From: Pseudopontixanthobacter vadosimaris
GTDB lineage: Bacteria; Pseudomonadota; Alphaproteobacteria; Sphingomonadales; Sphingomonadaceae
DNA: 64,000 nt
Direction: 5' to 3'
Assembly (NCBI RefSeq): GCF_012979275.1
Contig: NZ_JABASZ010000032.1
Span: 1 to 64,000 of the forward strand
In this document: piece after piece, positions 1 through 8,968 of the stretch
Numbering within the stretch: the stretch's first letter is position 1
How the letters are laid out: each line of letters opens with the position of its first letter
Notes under the pieces: generated by a model
What the model was told of the DNA's origin: nothing
What the model saw: the letters and a program-made list of their open reading frames with translations, nothing else
Databases searched by the model: none
Translations under genes and position numbers: made by a program

Positions 1-2
1 AT

Positions 3-311
3 TCGCCCGCCATCGCCGTGGCGCAGACGCTGAACGATGCCGGGGTGGAGGTCACCGCCTATGATCCGGAAGGGATGGATCTGGCGCGCCCGATGATGCC
101 GAATGTGGAAATGGCCAGCAGCCCCTATGCCGCGATCGAGGGGGCCGATGCGATCGTGCTCGCCACCGAATGGGATGCGTTCCGCGCGCTCGACCTCGAC
201 CGGGTCAAGGGCCTGGTGCGATCACTTGTCATGGTCGACCTGCGGAACATCTATTCGCCGGAGGCCCTGCGGGCCGCCGGCTTCACCTACCACAGCGTTG
301 GGCGAGGCTGA
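3..311 (+). CDS. UDP-glucose 6-dehydrogenase, C-terminal part (partial)
   Basis: The reading frame is open from the left edge, so the gene is cut by the window. The roughly 100 residues seen match the C-terminal UDP-binding domain of UDP-glucose/GDP-mannose dehydrogenases. They include the typical ADAIVLATEWDAFRALD stretch, then MVDLRNIYSPEALRAAGF and a closing YHSVGR. This family oxidises UDP-glucose to UDP-glucuronate with NAD+ for exopolysaccharide or LPS synthesis in the cytosol. The catalytic Cys and the NAD-binding domain lie outside the window, so a related nucleotide-sugar dehydrogenase is possible. Confidence 0.85.
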   Translation, partial: SPAIAVAQTLNDAGVEVTAYDPEGMDLARPMMPNVEMASSPYAAIEGADAIVLATEWDAFRALDLDRVKGLVRSLVMVDLRNIYSPEALRAAGFTYHSVGRG

Positions 312-339
312 AACCCCGGGCCATCGGCTTTCAGCGCCG

Positions 340-1005
340 TCAGAGGATTTCGAACCCGGTAACGGTCAGCCGCGCCGGTCCGGTGGCGAAAACGCCGTGG
401 CCATAGCCGCCTCGCGATCCGAGCACGAAACCTACCCGCCCGGCTTCCTTCAGCGACTGGTCGAAGATTTCCGGCCGTTCGCTGCGCGGGCGGGCCAGCA
501 CCGATATCCATTCGTCATCGAGGCTGACCGTCATCGTGTGCGTACCGGGCCGCAGTTCCTGCAGACTGTCGCGCGGTGCGAACCAGCGGTAATGTTCATA
601 TTTGCCCTTCGCGCGCCAATTGTCGCCCCGGCGCTGGAAGAACAGCGCGATGGTAGCGGGGCGTTCCGGAAATTCCTGCGGCACGAAACGCACACCCGGC
701 ACTGCATCGATGCGGTAAGTGAACCGGATTTTCGAAGCGCCTTCCAGCGAACCGGGATCGAAAGTCACGTAATGAACGTGCCCGTCCGCCCGTTCCGGCC
801 CAGGGAATTCGATCGTAAAACCTTCCCGGACAGGCGTCGGCCGCAGCGGCATGTTCACGGAATAGTTGCGACGCCCGATGATCGGACCGATCTCCCAGGC
901 CGATGCTGCGGGAGCGGGTTCGGCAAGAGCCGGGCCGTACATCATGGGCGCAGCGACCGTGGCGAAGGCTGCAAGCGCGAGCGTATAGCGGATGATCTGT
1001 TTCAT
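340..1005 (-). CDS. Secreted protein of unknown function
   Basis: A 221-residue protein, with the start placed at the ATG that opens a clear Sec signal peptide (MKQIIRYTLALAAF, predicted cleavage after PALA near residue 28). A longer frame extends upstream to 1239 but only shadows the neighbouring membrane-protein gene. The mature part is rich in short beta-strand-like segments and aromatic residues (RITYRID-like, KYEHYRWFAP, VSLDDEWISVLAR), which suggests a periplasmic or surface beta-sandwich, possibly jelly-roll-like. I do not recognise the family. It is convergent with the upstream dehydrogenase gene, with only 28 bp between the two stops. Confidence 0.6.
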   Translation of the reverse strand: MKQIIRYTLALAAFATVAAPMMYGPALAEPAPAASAWEIGPIIGRRNYSVNMPLRPTPVREGFTIEFPGPERADGHVHYVTFDPGSLEGASKIRFTYRIDAVPGVRFVPQEFPERPATIALFFQRRGDNWRAKGKYEHYRWFAPRDSLQELRPGTHTMTVSLDDEWISVLARPRSERPEIFDQSLKEAGRVGFVLGSRGGYGHGVFATGPARLTVTGFEIL

Positions 1006-1094
1006 CGCCGCAATCTGCACCGCCGCCAATGTCACCGGACTGAACAGGCTTCGAAGATGGTATTCAGGTGCTGCAGCCGGTGGCGCCTGCCCGC

Positions 1095-1874
1095 CTAGCC
1101 TAACCAGCGCCGCCGGCATTTGGGAGCCCGCAGTTTCATGATTGCGACCACCGCGACGATCAGGGCCGCCACGACGCAGGCACCGGCGATGATGGCCGCC
1201 ATTTGCCCCCCGGCCATGAAGATGCCGAACAACGCCCACAGGAAGGTGCCGGCGTAATAGGGATTACCCTTGCTGCCCGCAGTGGCAGCCGCCCCGACGA
1301 TACCGCCGACAAGCACGATGACAGCGGCCAGCCACGGCTTCGGCTCCGCATCGAAAATCCCGTGATATTGCAGCATTGCTGCGATATTCACGATGGTTGC
1401 CGCCGTCAGCCAGGCGGCAAGTGCACTAAAAAGCAGCACTGCAATCCAGCGTTCCTGCGTCGTGAACGGCCGGTGGAAATTGGTGAGCCGACGCAATATC
1501 ACCATGAGGCTGGCAAGAGTGGCGGCGATGATGACCGACGACACGATGGTAAGATCGGCCAACTGGGTGTAAGTGGCCCACAGCCCGTTTCCGAGGAAAG
1601 CGAAGGCGGCGGGCCATCCGATCCGGTCCAGCAGCGCATTGCGGCGCGTCATGGGGAGAGCCTGCCAAAGCGCGAACACTGCACTGCCTAGAAACAGCGG
1701 CCCCCAGATGGAGAATGCCCATCCGATCGGCGTGATCAGCGTCCGCGTATCGTCGGACTGGCTGCCGATATCCTGGCCGATGCCCAGTTGCGGCAGGAAT
1801 GTCGCGCCGATCTGGAACATGACGGCGAGGATGATCGCGATGCGTTGCGCCGCGCTTCTCGGTTGGTGAGTCAT
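1095..1874 (-). CDS. TspO/MBR-like multi-pass membrane protein
   Basis: A 259-residue protein with about seven to eight hydrophobic segments. The N-terminal part carries the pattern TPIGWAFSIWGPLFLG and repeated Trp residues within helices, as in distant tryptophan-rich sensory protein (TspO/MBR) relatives. It lacks the compact five-helix size of canonical TspO (about 160 residues). The start MTHQPRS is chosen because the longer frame, up to 2000, would read into the RNase P RNA. No substrate can be assigned. It follows rnpB on the same strand and may be co-transcribed with it. Confidence 0.6.
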   Translation of the reverse strand: MTHQPRSAAQRIAIILAVMFQIGATFLPQLGIGQDIGSQSDDTRTLITPIGWAFSIWGPLFLGSAVFALWQALPMTRRNALLDRIGWPAAFAFLGNGLWATYTQLADLTIVSSVIIAATLASLMVILRRLTNFHRPFTTQERWIAVLLFSALAAWLTAATIVNIAAMLQYHGIFDAEPKPWLAAVIVLVGGIVGAAATAGSKGNPYYAGTFLWALFGIFMAGGQMAAIIAGACVVAALIVAVVAIMKLRAPKCRRRWLG

Positions 1875-1916
1875 TGCAGGGCCCAATCCTTCGCTTCGGG
1901 CGTCAAGGCCCGGATG

Positions 1917-2363
<447 letters not shown>

Positions 2364-2368
2364 AACAC

Positions 2369-3070
2369 CTATCTAGCGTTCCCCCGGTCCCTGTCCAGCA
2401 GCAGCTGGAAAAGGATCGCACGAATTTCTCCATCGATCTCCCCGTCGATCTTTTGCGGGCGCCAGCGCCGCTGGAACGACCGCACCGCCGCATGGCCGTT
2501 CGTGATGTCATATCCATAGCGTTCGAGCGCCAGGTAGAAGGCGCCGTCATTGGTGAACGGATCGCCCAGCTTCACCTCCGGCGTGGGCAGGGCCAGCCCG
2601 TATTCCGCCAGCCGCTCCCACGGAAAGAATTCACCCGGATCGATCTTCCGCATCGGCGCGACATCGGAATGGCCGACGACATTCGCACGGGGTATGTCGT
2701 GCGTCTTCATCATTCGCGCCAGCAGCGGGACCAGGGCATCGATCTGCACGCGGGGAAATTCGGTATAGCCGAATTTGTGTCCAGGATGGTCCAGCTCGAT
2801 ACCGATGGAGGCGCTGTTCACGTCCTTGTGCCCGCGCCAATAGGCGACGCCTGCATGCCAGGCGCGCTTGTCCTCGTCGACGAGTTGCACCACCTCCCCG
2901 TCCTTGCCGATGAGATAATGGGCGCTGACGCCGCTTTCACGGTCGCAGAGGCGTTCCAGCGCGGTCTGCTTGTCCTTCATCTCGGTATAGTGGATCACCG
3001 CCATGGATACCGGCAATTCGCGACCGTTGAAATTTGGGGAGGGCTCCCAGCGATGGACCAGTTCGTCCAC
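2369..3070 (-). CDS. N-acetylmuramoyl-L-alanine amidase, AmpD-like
   Basis: A 233-residue zinc amidase of the Amidase_2 fold, cleaving the bond between MurNAc and L-alanine. Zinc ligands are recognisable as His27 (VIHYTE), His134 (NVVGHSDVAP) and Asp144 (KIDPGEFFPW), with Glu92 in GIELDH as the candidate base. There is a short C-terminal peptidoglycan-binding-like extension (residues about 170-220). No signal peptide is seen, so a cytosolic anhydro-muropeptide-recycling role like AmpD is likely. It sits 2 bp downstream of chpT and just upstream of rnpB on the same strand. Confidence 0.9.
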   Translation of the reverse strand: MDELVHRWEPSPNFNGRELPVSMAVIHYTEMKDKQTALERLCDRESGVSAHYLIGKDGEVVQLVDEDKRAWHAGVAYWRGHKDVNSASIGIELDHPGHKFGYTEFPRVQIDALVPLLARMMKTHDIPRANVVGHSDVAPMRKIDPGEFFPWERLAEYGLALPTPEVKLGDPFTNDGAFYLALERYGYDITNGHAAVRSFQRRWRPQKIDGEIDGEIRAILFQLLLDRDRGNAR

Positions 3071-3072
3071 CG

Positions 3073-3720
3073 TCAGACCCGGGGCAGCACGGCGCCAAGG
3101 ACAAGCGTGCCCTCGCCCCGGTGGAACTGCAGCCCGCCACCCGCCTGCTTCGCCACCAGCGACACCATATGCGCGGCAGCGGTCCGGCTGGTCAGGCCGC
3201 CTTCGGGCATACCGCCTTCAAGGGCTTCGCCGATCACTTCGTCGAAGGCGATCTTCGGTCCTGCAGCGCGAACCACGATCTCGACCGCTTCCCCGGGCCG
3301 GTTTTCGGCGCCGATATCCAGAGTCCCGCCCCGCACCAGAGCATCGAGCGCGATCTGCGCCATGTTCAGCAGAACCTTGACCGCTCCCTTGGGCAATTCT
3401 TTGGTGGCGAGCGCCCAGTTGATCTCGATCCGCTTCGCATCGCCGACCAGCGCCTCGATGAGCTGGCGGGGTTCCTCCACCGGCACCATTTCCCCGAAGC
3501 CGCCGGCGGCGCCGAAGGCAAGACGGAAGAAGCGCAGCTTGTCGGCGCTGATCCGGGCGCTCTGGTCCAGAAGCTCGAAACAGCGCCGGCGCATTTCCGG
3601 GTCCGTCTCGTCCGCCAGCAATTCGAGCCCGTTGCTCAGCGCGCCCACGGGGCTGAGCAGATCGTGACACAGGCGCGAGCACAAGAGCGAGGCAAGTTCG
3701 GTGGAAGCGGTATCGTTCAT
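3073..3720 (-). CDS. chpT: Histidine phosphotransferase ChpT
   Basis: A 215-residue protein matching ChpT. It has a DHp-like helical hairpin with the phospho-accepting His19 in LCSRLCHDLLSPVGAL and a degenerate ATPase-like C-terminal domain lacking the kinase nucleotide motifs. In alphaproteobacteria ChpT relays phosphate from CckA to CtrA and CpdR, controlling cell cycle and motility genes. The downstream AmpD-like gene begins 2 bp after its stop, so the two are probably one transcript. A CtrA-like site elsewhere in the window (22815-22829) is consistent with a functional CtrA circuit. Confidence 0.92.
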   Translation of the reverse strand: MNDTASTELASLLCSRLCHDLLSPVGALSNGLELLADETDPEMRRRCFELLDQSARISADKLRFFRLAFGAAGGFGEMVPVEEPRQLIEALVGDAKRIEINWALATKELPKGAVKVLLNMAQIALDALVRGGTLDIGAENRPGEAVEIVVRAAGPKIAFDEVIGEALEGGMPEGGLTSRTAAAHMVSLVAKQAGGGLQFHRGEGTLVLGAVLPRV

Positions 3721-3767
3721 CGGCAGGGCTGATCCATGGGGTGTGCGGGCAATGATGTCAGCGACCC

Positions 3768-4163
3768 TTAACCGTCGGACAGGCGATAGGGAAGCGCAGC
3801 GAAGCCATCCGCCTCGTCCTTCCAGAATTCGACGCCGCCCTCTCCCCAGATCGCCCAGACGGCTCCGTCATGCGCGGCCATCGCCCGGTCTGTCGCGGAA
3901 GGCCTGGCCGCCCCATGCGGATGGGAATGAAAATAGCCGGCAATGGCAGTGCCCCCCGCCCGCGCCGCCTTATGGGCGGCGATGAGAACCAGCGGGTCGA
4001 TTTCGAAATGCGTGGCGGGGCGTGCATGGACATTCGCGGCAGGCACATATTTCATGATCCGCGTCGCATCGCCCAGCAGCAGACCGCATGCTTCCTCCGG
4101 ATGAGCCCGGATGGCGTGATCGCGCATGTCTGCAAAGACAGCACTTGAGAGTTCGACGATCAT
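3768..4163 (-). CDS. JAMM/MPN-type metallopeptidase (M67 family)
   Basis: A 131-residue single-domain JAB1/MPN protein. The JAMM zinc motif is complete: Glu24 in HPEEACGLLLG, His79-Ser-His81-Pro, and Asp92 in ARPSATD. Prokaryotic members remove C-terminal residues or sulfur-carrier-type ubiquitin-fold tails. No ubiquitin-like partner is adjacent. The long frame reaching 4607 is a shadow of the divergent rluD-type gene, so the start MIVELSS (GATCAT on the plus strand at 4161-4163) is preferred. That leaves only 16 bp between divergent starts. Confidence 0.85.
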   Translation of the reverse strand: MIVELSSAVFADMRDHAIRAHPEEACGLLLGDATRIMKYVPAANVHARPATHFEIDPLVLIAAHKAARAGGTAIAGYFHSHPHGAARPSATDRAMAAHDGAVWAIWGEGGVEFWKDEADGFAALPYRLSDG

Positions 4164-4179
4164 TGCCCATCGCTGTAGC

Positions 4180-5127
4180 ATGGATTCGGGCGAAATCATC
4201 ACCGGTGCACTAGCGGTGGGCGGGAGGCTGGACAAGGCGCTGGCCGAGGCGTCCGGCCTCTCGCGCGAGCGGGTAAAGGCGCTTCTGGCCGAAGGCTGCG
4301 TGAAGCTCGGCGGATCGCCTGCCGCCTCGCCTTCCGCCAGCGTGGCGGCGGGCGCGGAATTCACGATTGCCGTCCCTGCCCCTGCCGCGCCTGCCGCAGC
4401 CCCGCAGGACATTGCGCTCGACATCGTCTTCGAGGATGCCGACCTGATCGTCGTCGACAAGCCGGCGGGCATGGTCGTCCACCCCGCAGCGGGAAATCCC
4501 GACGGCACGCTGGTCAACGCGCTGCTGCACCATTGCGGCGACGGCGGACTGTCGGGCATCGGCGGGGTGGCCCGGCCCGGCATCGTCCACCGGATCGACA
4601 AGGACACCTCCGGCCTGCTGGTGATCGCGAAGAGCGCCCGCGCGCATGAGGGACTGGCGGCGCAATTCGCCGATCATTCGATCACCCGCACCTATCGCGC
4701 GATCTGCGGCGGACATCCGCTGCCGCCGTCGGGCCGGATCGCGACGCTGATCGGCCGGTCCGACCGCAACCGCAAGAAGATGGCGGTTCTGGAAGAAGGA
4801 ACGCGCCGGGGAAAACACGCGATTACGCATTATGCCACGGTGGAACGGCTCGCTCATTGCGCGCTGATCGAATGCCGCCTCGAAACGGGGCGAACTCACC
4901 AGGTCAGGGTTCACCTTGCGTCAATAGGTCATGCGCTAATAGGAGATCCTGTCTACGGACGAACCCCTGCGCCGCTGCGGGCGCTGCTGAAGGAAACAGG
5001 CTTTGCCCGCCAGGCACTGCATGCCGCCACACTCGGTTTCATTCACCCGGCATCGGGCGAGCGAGTCGAATTTCACGCGCCGACACCGGCCGATATGCAG
5101 GAACTTATCGACGAAACCGCTCGTTGA
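4180..5127 (+). CDS. rluD: RluA/RluD-family 23S rRNA pseudouridine synthase
   Basis: A 315-residue protein with an N-terminal S4 RNA-binding domain (about residues 14-60, GRLDKALAEASGLSRERVKALL) and a pseudouridine synthase domain. The catalytic Asp140 lies in the signature HRIDKDTSGLLVIAK. Further family motifs are VVDKPAGMVVHP and LETGRTHQVRVHL. The length fits RluD, which isomerises U1911/1915/1917 of 23S rRNA, but RluC-like specificity cannot be excluded. The start is set at ATG 4180, since earlier codons overlap the divergent JAMM gene. Confidence 0.88.
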   Translation: MDSGEIITGALAVGGRLDKALAEASGLSRERVKALLAEGCVKLGGSPAASPSASVAAGAEFTIAVPAPAAPAAAPQDIALDIVFEDADLIVVDKPAGMVVHPAAGNPDGTLVNALLHHCGDGGLSGIGGVARPGIVHRIDKDTSGLLVIAKSARAHEGLAAQFADHSITRTYRAICGGHPLPPSGRIATLIGRSDRNRKKMAVLEEGTRRGKHAITHYATVERLAHCALIECRLETGRTHQVRVHLASIGHALIGDPVYGRTPAPLRALLKETGFARQALHAATLGFIHPASGERVEFHAPTPADMQELIDETAR

Positions 5128-5287
5128 AATCGAGGAAACGCGGTGCAGGGTTCGGCCAGATCGTCTAGAGTAATAGCAATCCCGGGGCCGGGCTGGAATG
5201 ATTACGCCCGCCGCGCGGCACGACCCGTATCACAGCCGGGCAGGCCGGCACAGGCAGGTGCCGGCAAGTTGAAAGGTAAGGAACGAA

Positions 5288-6193
5288 GTGAGCGAGAAGA
5301 AGTCTTTGACAGTACCTGCGTTGAGCGGCGAACAAAGCCTCAACCGCTATCTGTCTGAAATAAAGAAATTCCCGATCCTGACGGCCGAACAGGAATATAT
5401 GCTCGCGAAACGTTACGCCGAGCATGAAGACCCCGAGGCCGCAGCGCAACTGGTGACAAGCCATCTGCGGCTCGTCTCCAAGATCGCGATGGGCTATCGC
5501 GGTTACGGTCTGCCCGTGTCCGACCTGATTTCGGAAGGCAACGTCGGCCTGATGCAGGGCGTGAAGAAATTCGAACCCGACCGCGGTTTCCGCCTGGCGA
5601 CCTATGCCATGTGGTGGATCAAGGCCAGCATGCAGGAATTCATCCTGCGTAGCTGGAGCCTTGTGAAAATGGGCACGACGGCCGCGCAGAAGAAATTGTT
5701 CTTCAACCTTCGCCGGATGAAGAAACAGCTGGAAGCCTATGAGGACAGCGACCTTCATCCCGACGATGTGACGAAGATCGCCACCGATCTCGGCGTGCCG
5801 GAACAGGAAGTCATCAACATGAATCGCCGCATGATGATGGGGGGCGATTCGTCGCTCAACGTCTCGATGCGCGGTGACGAGGATGGCGCGGGCCAGTGGC
5901 AGGACTGGCTGACCGACGACCGGCCTTTGCAGGACAAGACCGTCGCCGATGCCGAGGAAGCCGAGGTGCGTCACGCCATGCTGCTAGAAGCGATGGACAG
6001 TCTGAACGATCGTGAGAAGCATATATTGACCGAACGCCGCCTGACGGAAAATCCGCAGACGCTGGAGGAGTTGTCCAAGGTGTATGACGTCAGCCGCGAA
6101 CGCATCCGCCAGATCGAGGTGCGGGCATTCGAGAAGCTGCAGAAGGCGATGCAACGGATCGCGGGCGACAGGCTGATGCCGACCGCAGCATAG
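5288..6193 (+). CDS. rpoH: RNA polymerase heat-shock sigma factor sigma-32
   Basis: A 301-residue sigma-70 family factor. It carries the RpoH box QKKLFFNLR at residues 134-142, region 2 (DLISEGNVGLMQGVKKF, FRLATYAMWWIKASMQ) and region 4 (ENPQTLEELSKVYDVSRERIRQIEVRAFEKL). It starts at GTG 5288 behind a purine-rich AAGGTAAGGA site. It directs RNA polymerase to heat-shock promoters; clpX and clpP, typical regulon members, lie 3-5 kb downstream. The 160-bp leader (5128-5287) may hold its promoter, but no clear -35/-10 pair stands out. Confidence 0.95.
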   Translation: MSEKKSLTVPALSGEQSLNRYLSEIKKFPILTAEQEYMLAKRYAEHEDPEAAAQLVTSHLRLVSKIAMGYRGYGLPVSDLISEGNVGLMQGVKKFEPDRGFRLATYAMWWIKASMQEFILRSWSLVKMGTTAAQKKLFFNLRRMKKQLEAYEDSDLHPDDVTKIATDLGVPEQEVINMNRRMMMGGDSSLNVSMRGDEDGAGQWQDWLTDDRPLQDKTVADAEEAEVRHAMLLEAMDSLNDREKHILTERRLTENPQTLEELSKVYDVSRERIRQIEVRAFEKLQKAMQRIAGDRLMPTAA

Positions 6194-6202
6194 CAGGCAT
6201 CA

Positions 6203-6688
6203 TTGCCGCGACTTATTACAGGAAAACGGCGATGGACGATTTTTTCGGTCATCGCCGTTTCTGCGTTCTGGCCGCGTGTCTTCACGCTTTCAGACGATAT
6301 CCCCGATACTGCTATTACCCGGCTATATGCTGAGGAAGCGCGGGACACGATCCGATGGGCGCGCGACAATCCGATACAGCAAATGCTCGATCAAATTCTT
6401 GTTCAGCAGTGGCATCTGTCGAACTGGCGGCTGGTTCCAGGCAGCGGCGAAGGCAGCCAGGCCGTACGCGAAGCTGCGGATGTGCTGGTTACGGCGCGCG
6501 CCATCGGCCCTTGGGGCATTCCGATGCACCGGCTGACGATCTGCTGTGGCGGATCGGGCTTTACCCTTCTGGAAACCGTGCCCGCTCCCGGTGAAATCGC
6601 GGATGATCTGGGCGATCGCACCAGCACTCCTCCGCCACCTCCTCCTCCGCCGCCGCCAGCCTATGCAGTTCCCGGTTTCGAGCGATGA
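6203..6688 (+). CDS. Proline-tailed hypothetical protein
   Basis: An open frame of up to 161 codons from a TTG at 6203. Codon use in the second half (6400-6688) is strongly coding-like, so the gene is probably real, but the start is uncertain. The first 20 codons run through a hairpin after rpoH (6224-6260), and an internal ATG at 6380 is an alternative. The C-terminal region includes an ICCGGSGFTLLETVPAPGE stretch and an uninterrupted run of ten prolines near residue 145. No family is recognised. Confidence 0.45.
   Translation: MPRLITGKRRWTIFSVIAVSAFWPRVFTLSDDIPDTAITRLYAEEARDTIRWARDNPIQQMLDQILVQQWHLSNWRLVPGSGEGSQAVREAADVLVTARAIGPWGIPMHRLTICCGGSGFTLLETVPAPGEIADDLGDRTSTPPPPPPPPPPAYAVPGFER
6224..6260 (+). 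terminator. Hairpin after rpoH, possible weak terminator
   Basis: AAACGGCGATG (6224-6234) is perfectly complementary to CATCGCCGTTT (6250-6260), an 11-bp stem with a 15-nt loop. Only three T residues follow on the plus strand, so termination is uncertain. The position, 31 bp after the rpoH stop, fits. Confidence 0.45.
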
Positions 6689-6734
6689 GGGTCGCGCCCC
6701 TTGTCTATCGGGCTGCTCCGGCTAATACCGTGCC

Positions 6735-7415
6735 ATGGGCTGCATCCTGAAAACACTCGTTTCGCTGGTCGTCGGCTTCATCGGCATCAGCCTGCTGCTG
6801 GTAATCGCCTATCGTTTCGTGCCGGTTCCCTACACCGCCACCATGGCGATGGACGCAAACAGCGTGACCAAGGATTGGGAACCGCTCGCTTCCATCGACC
6901 GCAACCTGGTGTCGGCAGTGATCGCGGCGGAGGACGGCAAGTTCTGCAGCCACGACGGTTTCGATCGGGAAGCCATCGAACAGGCGTTCCAGCGCAATCT
7001 GCAGGCGAAGGAGAAAGGCGGCGTGATCCGCGGCGGCTCCACCATCAGCCAGCAAACGGCGAAGAATGTCTTTCTGTGGCAGGGCGGCGGCTATGTGCGG
7101 AAGGGCCTGGAGGCCTGGTTCACCTTTCTGATCGAACAGATCTGGGGCAAGCGGCGCATCATGGAAGTCTATCTGAACGTCGCGGAAACCGGCATCGGCA
7201 CCTATGGCGCGGAAGCCGGCGCGCAGCGTTACTTCAACCATTCGGCAGGCCGTCTGTCCGTTTCCGAAGCCAGCCGCATGGCCGCCGCGCTGCCGCTTCC
7301 CAAGGAGCGGTCCGTCGTCAACCCTTCAGGCTTCACGCGCCGTTATGGCAACACCATTGCCGCACGCATGGGTTCCGTCAGACGTGGCAGGCTCGACGCC
7401 TGCGTTTACGAATAA
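6735..7415 (+). CDS. mtgA: Monofunctional biosynthetic peptidoglycan transglycosylase
   Basis: A 226-residue GT51 family enzyme that polymerises lipid II glycan strands at the periplasmic face. One N-terminal transmembrane anchor (about residues 5-27) is followed by the GT51 motifs EDGKFCSHDGFD (catalytic Glu), RGGSTISQQTAKNVFLW, and RRIMEVYLNVAETG. The length is typical of MtgA and there is no transpeptidase domain. The CDF transporter gene starts 5 bp after its stop, suggesting co-transcription. Confidence 0.93.
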   Translation: MGCILKTLVSLVVGFIGISLLLVIAYRFVPVPYTATMAMDANSVTKDWEPLASIDRNLVSAVIAAEDGKFCSHDGFDREAIEQAFQRNLQAKEKGGVIRGGSTISQQTAKNVFLWQGGGYVRKGLEAWFTFLIEQIWGKRRIMEVYLNVAETGIGTYGAEAGAQRYFNHSAGRLSVSEASRMAAALPLPKERSVVNPSGFTRRYGNTIAARMGSVRRGRLDACVYE

Positions 7416-7419
7416 GCAT

Positions 7420-8343
7420 ATGGGCGCAGGACACGATCATTCCCATCCCGCAGGCGGCAGCCACGCGGGCCATTCCCATGCACCAGCTGATTTCGGGCGC
7501 GCCTTTGCCATTGGCGTGGTTCTCAATACGGTCTTCGTGGTGATCGAGGCGACCTATGGCTTTCTTTCCGGATCGATGGCGCTGGTGGCCGATGCCGGTC
7601 ACAACCTGTCCGACGTGCTCAGCCTGCTGCTGGCGTGGGCCGCGAGCATCGCCGCGAAGAAGCCGCCGAATGCACGTTTCACCTATGGCTATAAGAGTTC
7701 CACCATCCTCGCCGCGCTCGGGAATGCCGGTCTGCTGCTGATCGCCATCGGCGCGATCCTGTACGAAACGATCAACCGCCTCGCCGACCCCGCCCCGGTG
7801 GAGGGCTGGACCATGATCGCGGTGGCCGGTGTCGGGATCGTCATCAACACCGCGACCGCGCTGATGTTCGTTCGGGGCCGGAAGGATGACATCAACATTC
7901 GCGGTGCCTTCCTGCACATGGCGGCGGATGCGCTGGTTTCGGCGGGCGTGGTCGTGGCGGGCGCTATCATCCTGCTGACGGGCGCCGCGTGGGTCGATCC
8001 GGTCACCAGCCTGATCATCGTCGCGGTGATCGCCTGGGGCACCTGGGGGCTGGCAAAAGACAGTTTGCGAATGGGTCTGCTGGCGGTGCCGGAGGGAATT
8101 TCAGAGGCGCAGGTGCGTGAATATCTGCATGAACTGGACGGGGTGGCCGAGCTTCACGATCTGCATATCTGGCCGATGAGCACCACCGAAACGGCGCTGA
8201 CCGCGCATCTGGTAATGCCGGCTGGTCATCCCGGCGATGATTTCCTGAAGCGCGTCAGTCAGGACCTGCTGGCACACCACCGGATCGGCCACGCCACCTT
8301 GCAGATCGAACAGAGCCGCGAATGCGCGACCGAGGGCTGCTAG
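7420..8343 (+). CDS. Cation diffusion facilitator (Zn/Co efflux-type)
   Basis: A 307-residue CDF transporter with six transmembrane helices. The N-terminus is His-rich (HDHSHPAGGSHAGHSHA), as in CzcD/ZitB/DmeF. The metal-site motif HNLSDV follows ALVADAG in helix 2, with HMAADALVSAG in helix 5. A cytosolic C-terminal domain contains DLHIWPMSTTETALTAHLV. The family exports Zn2+, Co2+ or Cd2+ in exchange for protons; the exact metal cannot be read from sequence. The start at ATG 7420, 5 bp after mtgA, is preferred over the upstream frame that shadows mtgA. Its end overlaps the convergent gene by 4 bp. Confidence 0.9.
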   Translation: MGAGHDHSHPAGGSHAGHSHAPADFGRAFAIGVVLNTVFVVIEATYGFLSGSMALVADAGHNLSDVLSLLLAWAASIAAKKPPNARFTYGYKSSTILAALGNAGLLLIAIGAILYETINRLADPAPVEGWTMIAVAGVGIVINTATALMFVRGRKDDINIRGAFLHMAADALVSAGVVVAGAIILLTGAAWVDPVTSLIIVAVIAWGTWGLAKDSLRMGLLAVPEGISEAQVREYLHELDGVAELHDLHIWPMSTTETALTAHLVMPAGHPGDDFLKRVSQDLLAHHRIGHATLQIEQSRECATEGC

Positions 8344-8906
8344 ATCGAACCCAGCGAAAGGTCGCTACCCGGCAAGGCGATCCGCGTCAGATCCCAGCCC
8401 AACCCGTCTCGTTCGAAGATGAATACGGGTGCGCTCCCATCGCTGGTCGAAACGGCGCGGAAGCGTGAAAGCCCGTCACGCTCGATGGTCCAATCCGCAG
8501 AATCGGCGGGATCTTCATCCGCGCCAGGTGCAGAGTTCCGCGGAAGGGGCGCTGCGCCGGCCGGGTCACCGTTAACGGCGCGCCCTTCCCTCACCAGCGC
8601 GGCGATGTTGTCCGGCGTAACCAGCCGGTCGATCACGGGGTCGATCAGTTGCAGAGCGAGGCCTGCGCCGAACTGCGCCGGCGCGCCCCCACGGCCCGAT
8701 GCGACCTGCGCCTCGACCTCGGCGCGGGCATCCGCTTTCAACCCTTCACGGATCGAATCGAAGTCCGCTCGTTCGCGCAGCGCATCTGCGTTGCCTTCGA
8801 CCGCTGCCTGACGCAATTGCATCACCGCATAGCCGGGCGATGCGAAATACCAGACGCCTGCCGATACCAGCAACACGGCGACGAAGGCGATCAGCAGTTT
8901 CTTCAA
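8340..8906 (-). CDS. DUF2939-type membrane-anchored protein
   Basis: A 188-residue protein with an N-terminal hydrophobic segment (MKKLLIAFVAVLLVSAGVWYFASPGYA). A helical region follows, of the kind seen in DUF2939 proteins: SPGYAVMQLRQAAVEGNADALRE, with DFDSIREGLKAD. The function of the family is unknown. The protein is likely held in the inner membrane with its body in the periplasm. The last 4 bp overlap the convergent CDF gene. Confidence 0.75.
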   Translation of the reverse strand: MKKLLIAFVAVLLVSAGVWYFASPGYAVMQLRQAAVEGNADALRERADFDSIREGLKADARAEVEAQVASGRGGAPAQFGAGLALQLIDPVIDRLVTPDNIAALVREGRAVNGDPAGAAPLPRNSAPGADEDPADSADWTIERDGLSRFRAVSTSDGSAPVFIFERDGLGWDLTRIALPGSDLSLGSI

Positions 8907-8936
8907 TGCGCGACCCTCGCTTCAGCCAAAGGAAAC

Positions 8937-8959
8937 GCCGCGCGGTCCTGCCGCGCGGC
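8937..8959 (-). terminator. Hairpin downstream of clpX
   Basis: A perfect 9-bp stem, GCCGCGCGG paired with CCGCGCGGC around a 5-nt loop, lies 10 bp after the clpX stop. The T tract on the minus strand is short (GTTTCCTTT), so this is a probable rather than certain intrinsic terminator. Confidence 0.5.
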
Positions 8960-8968
8960 GCGGACAGG

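Noticed and set aside
103-1098. 331-codon plus-strand frame at the left end
   Set aside because: Overlaps the UDP-glucose dehydrogenase tail and the secreted-protein gene; composition is Arg/Pro-rich shadow-like.
5128-5287. Riboswitch or RNA thermometer before rpoH
   Set aside because: The leader has GC-rich self-complementary parts but no recognisable ROSE-type element masking the ribosome site.
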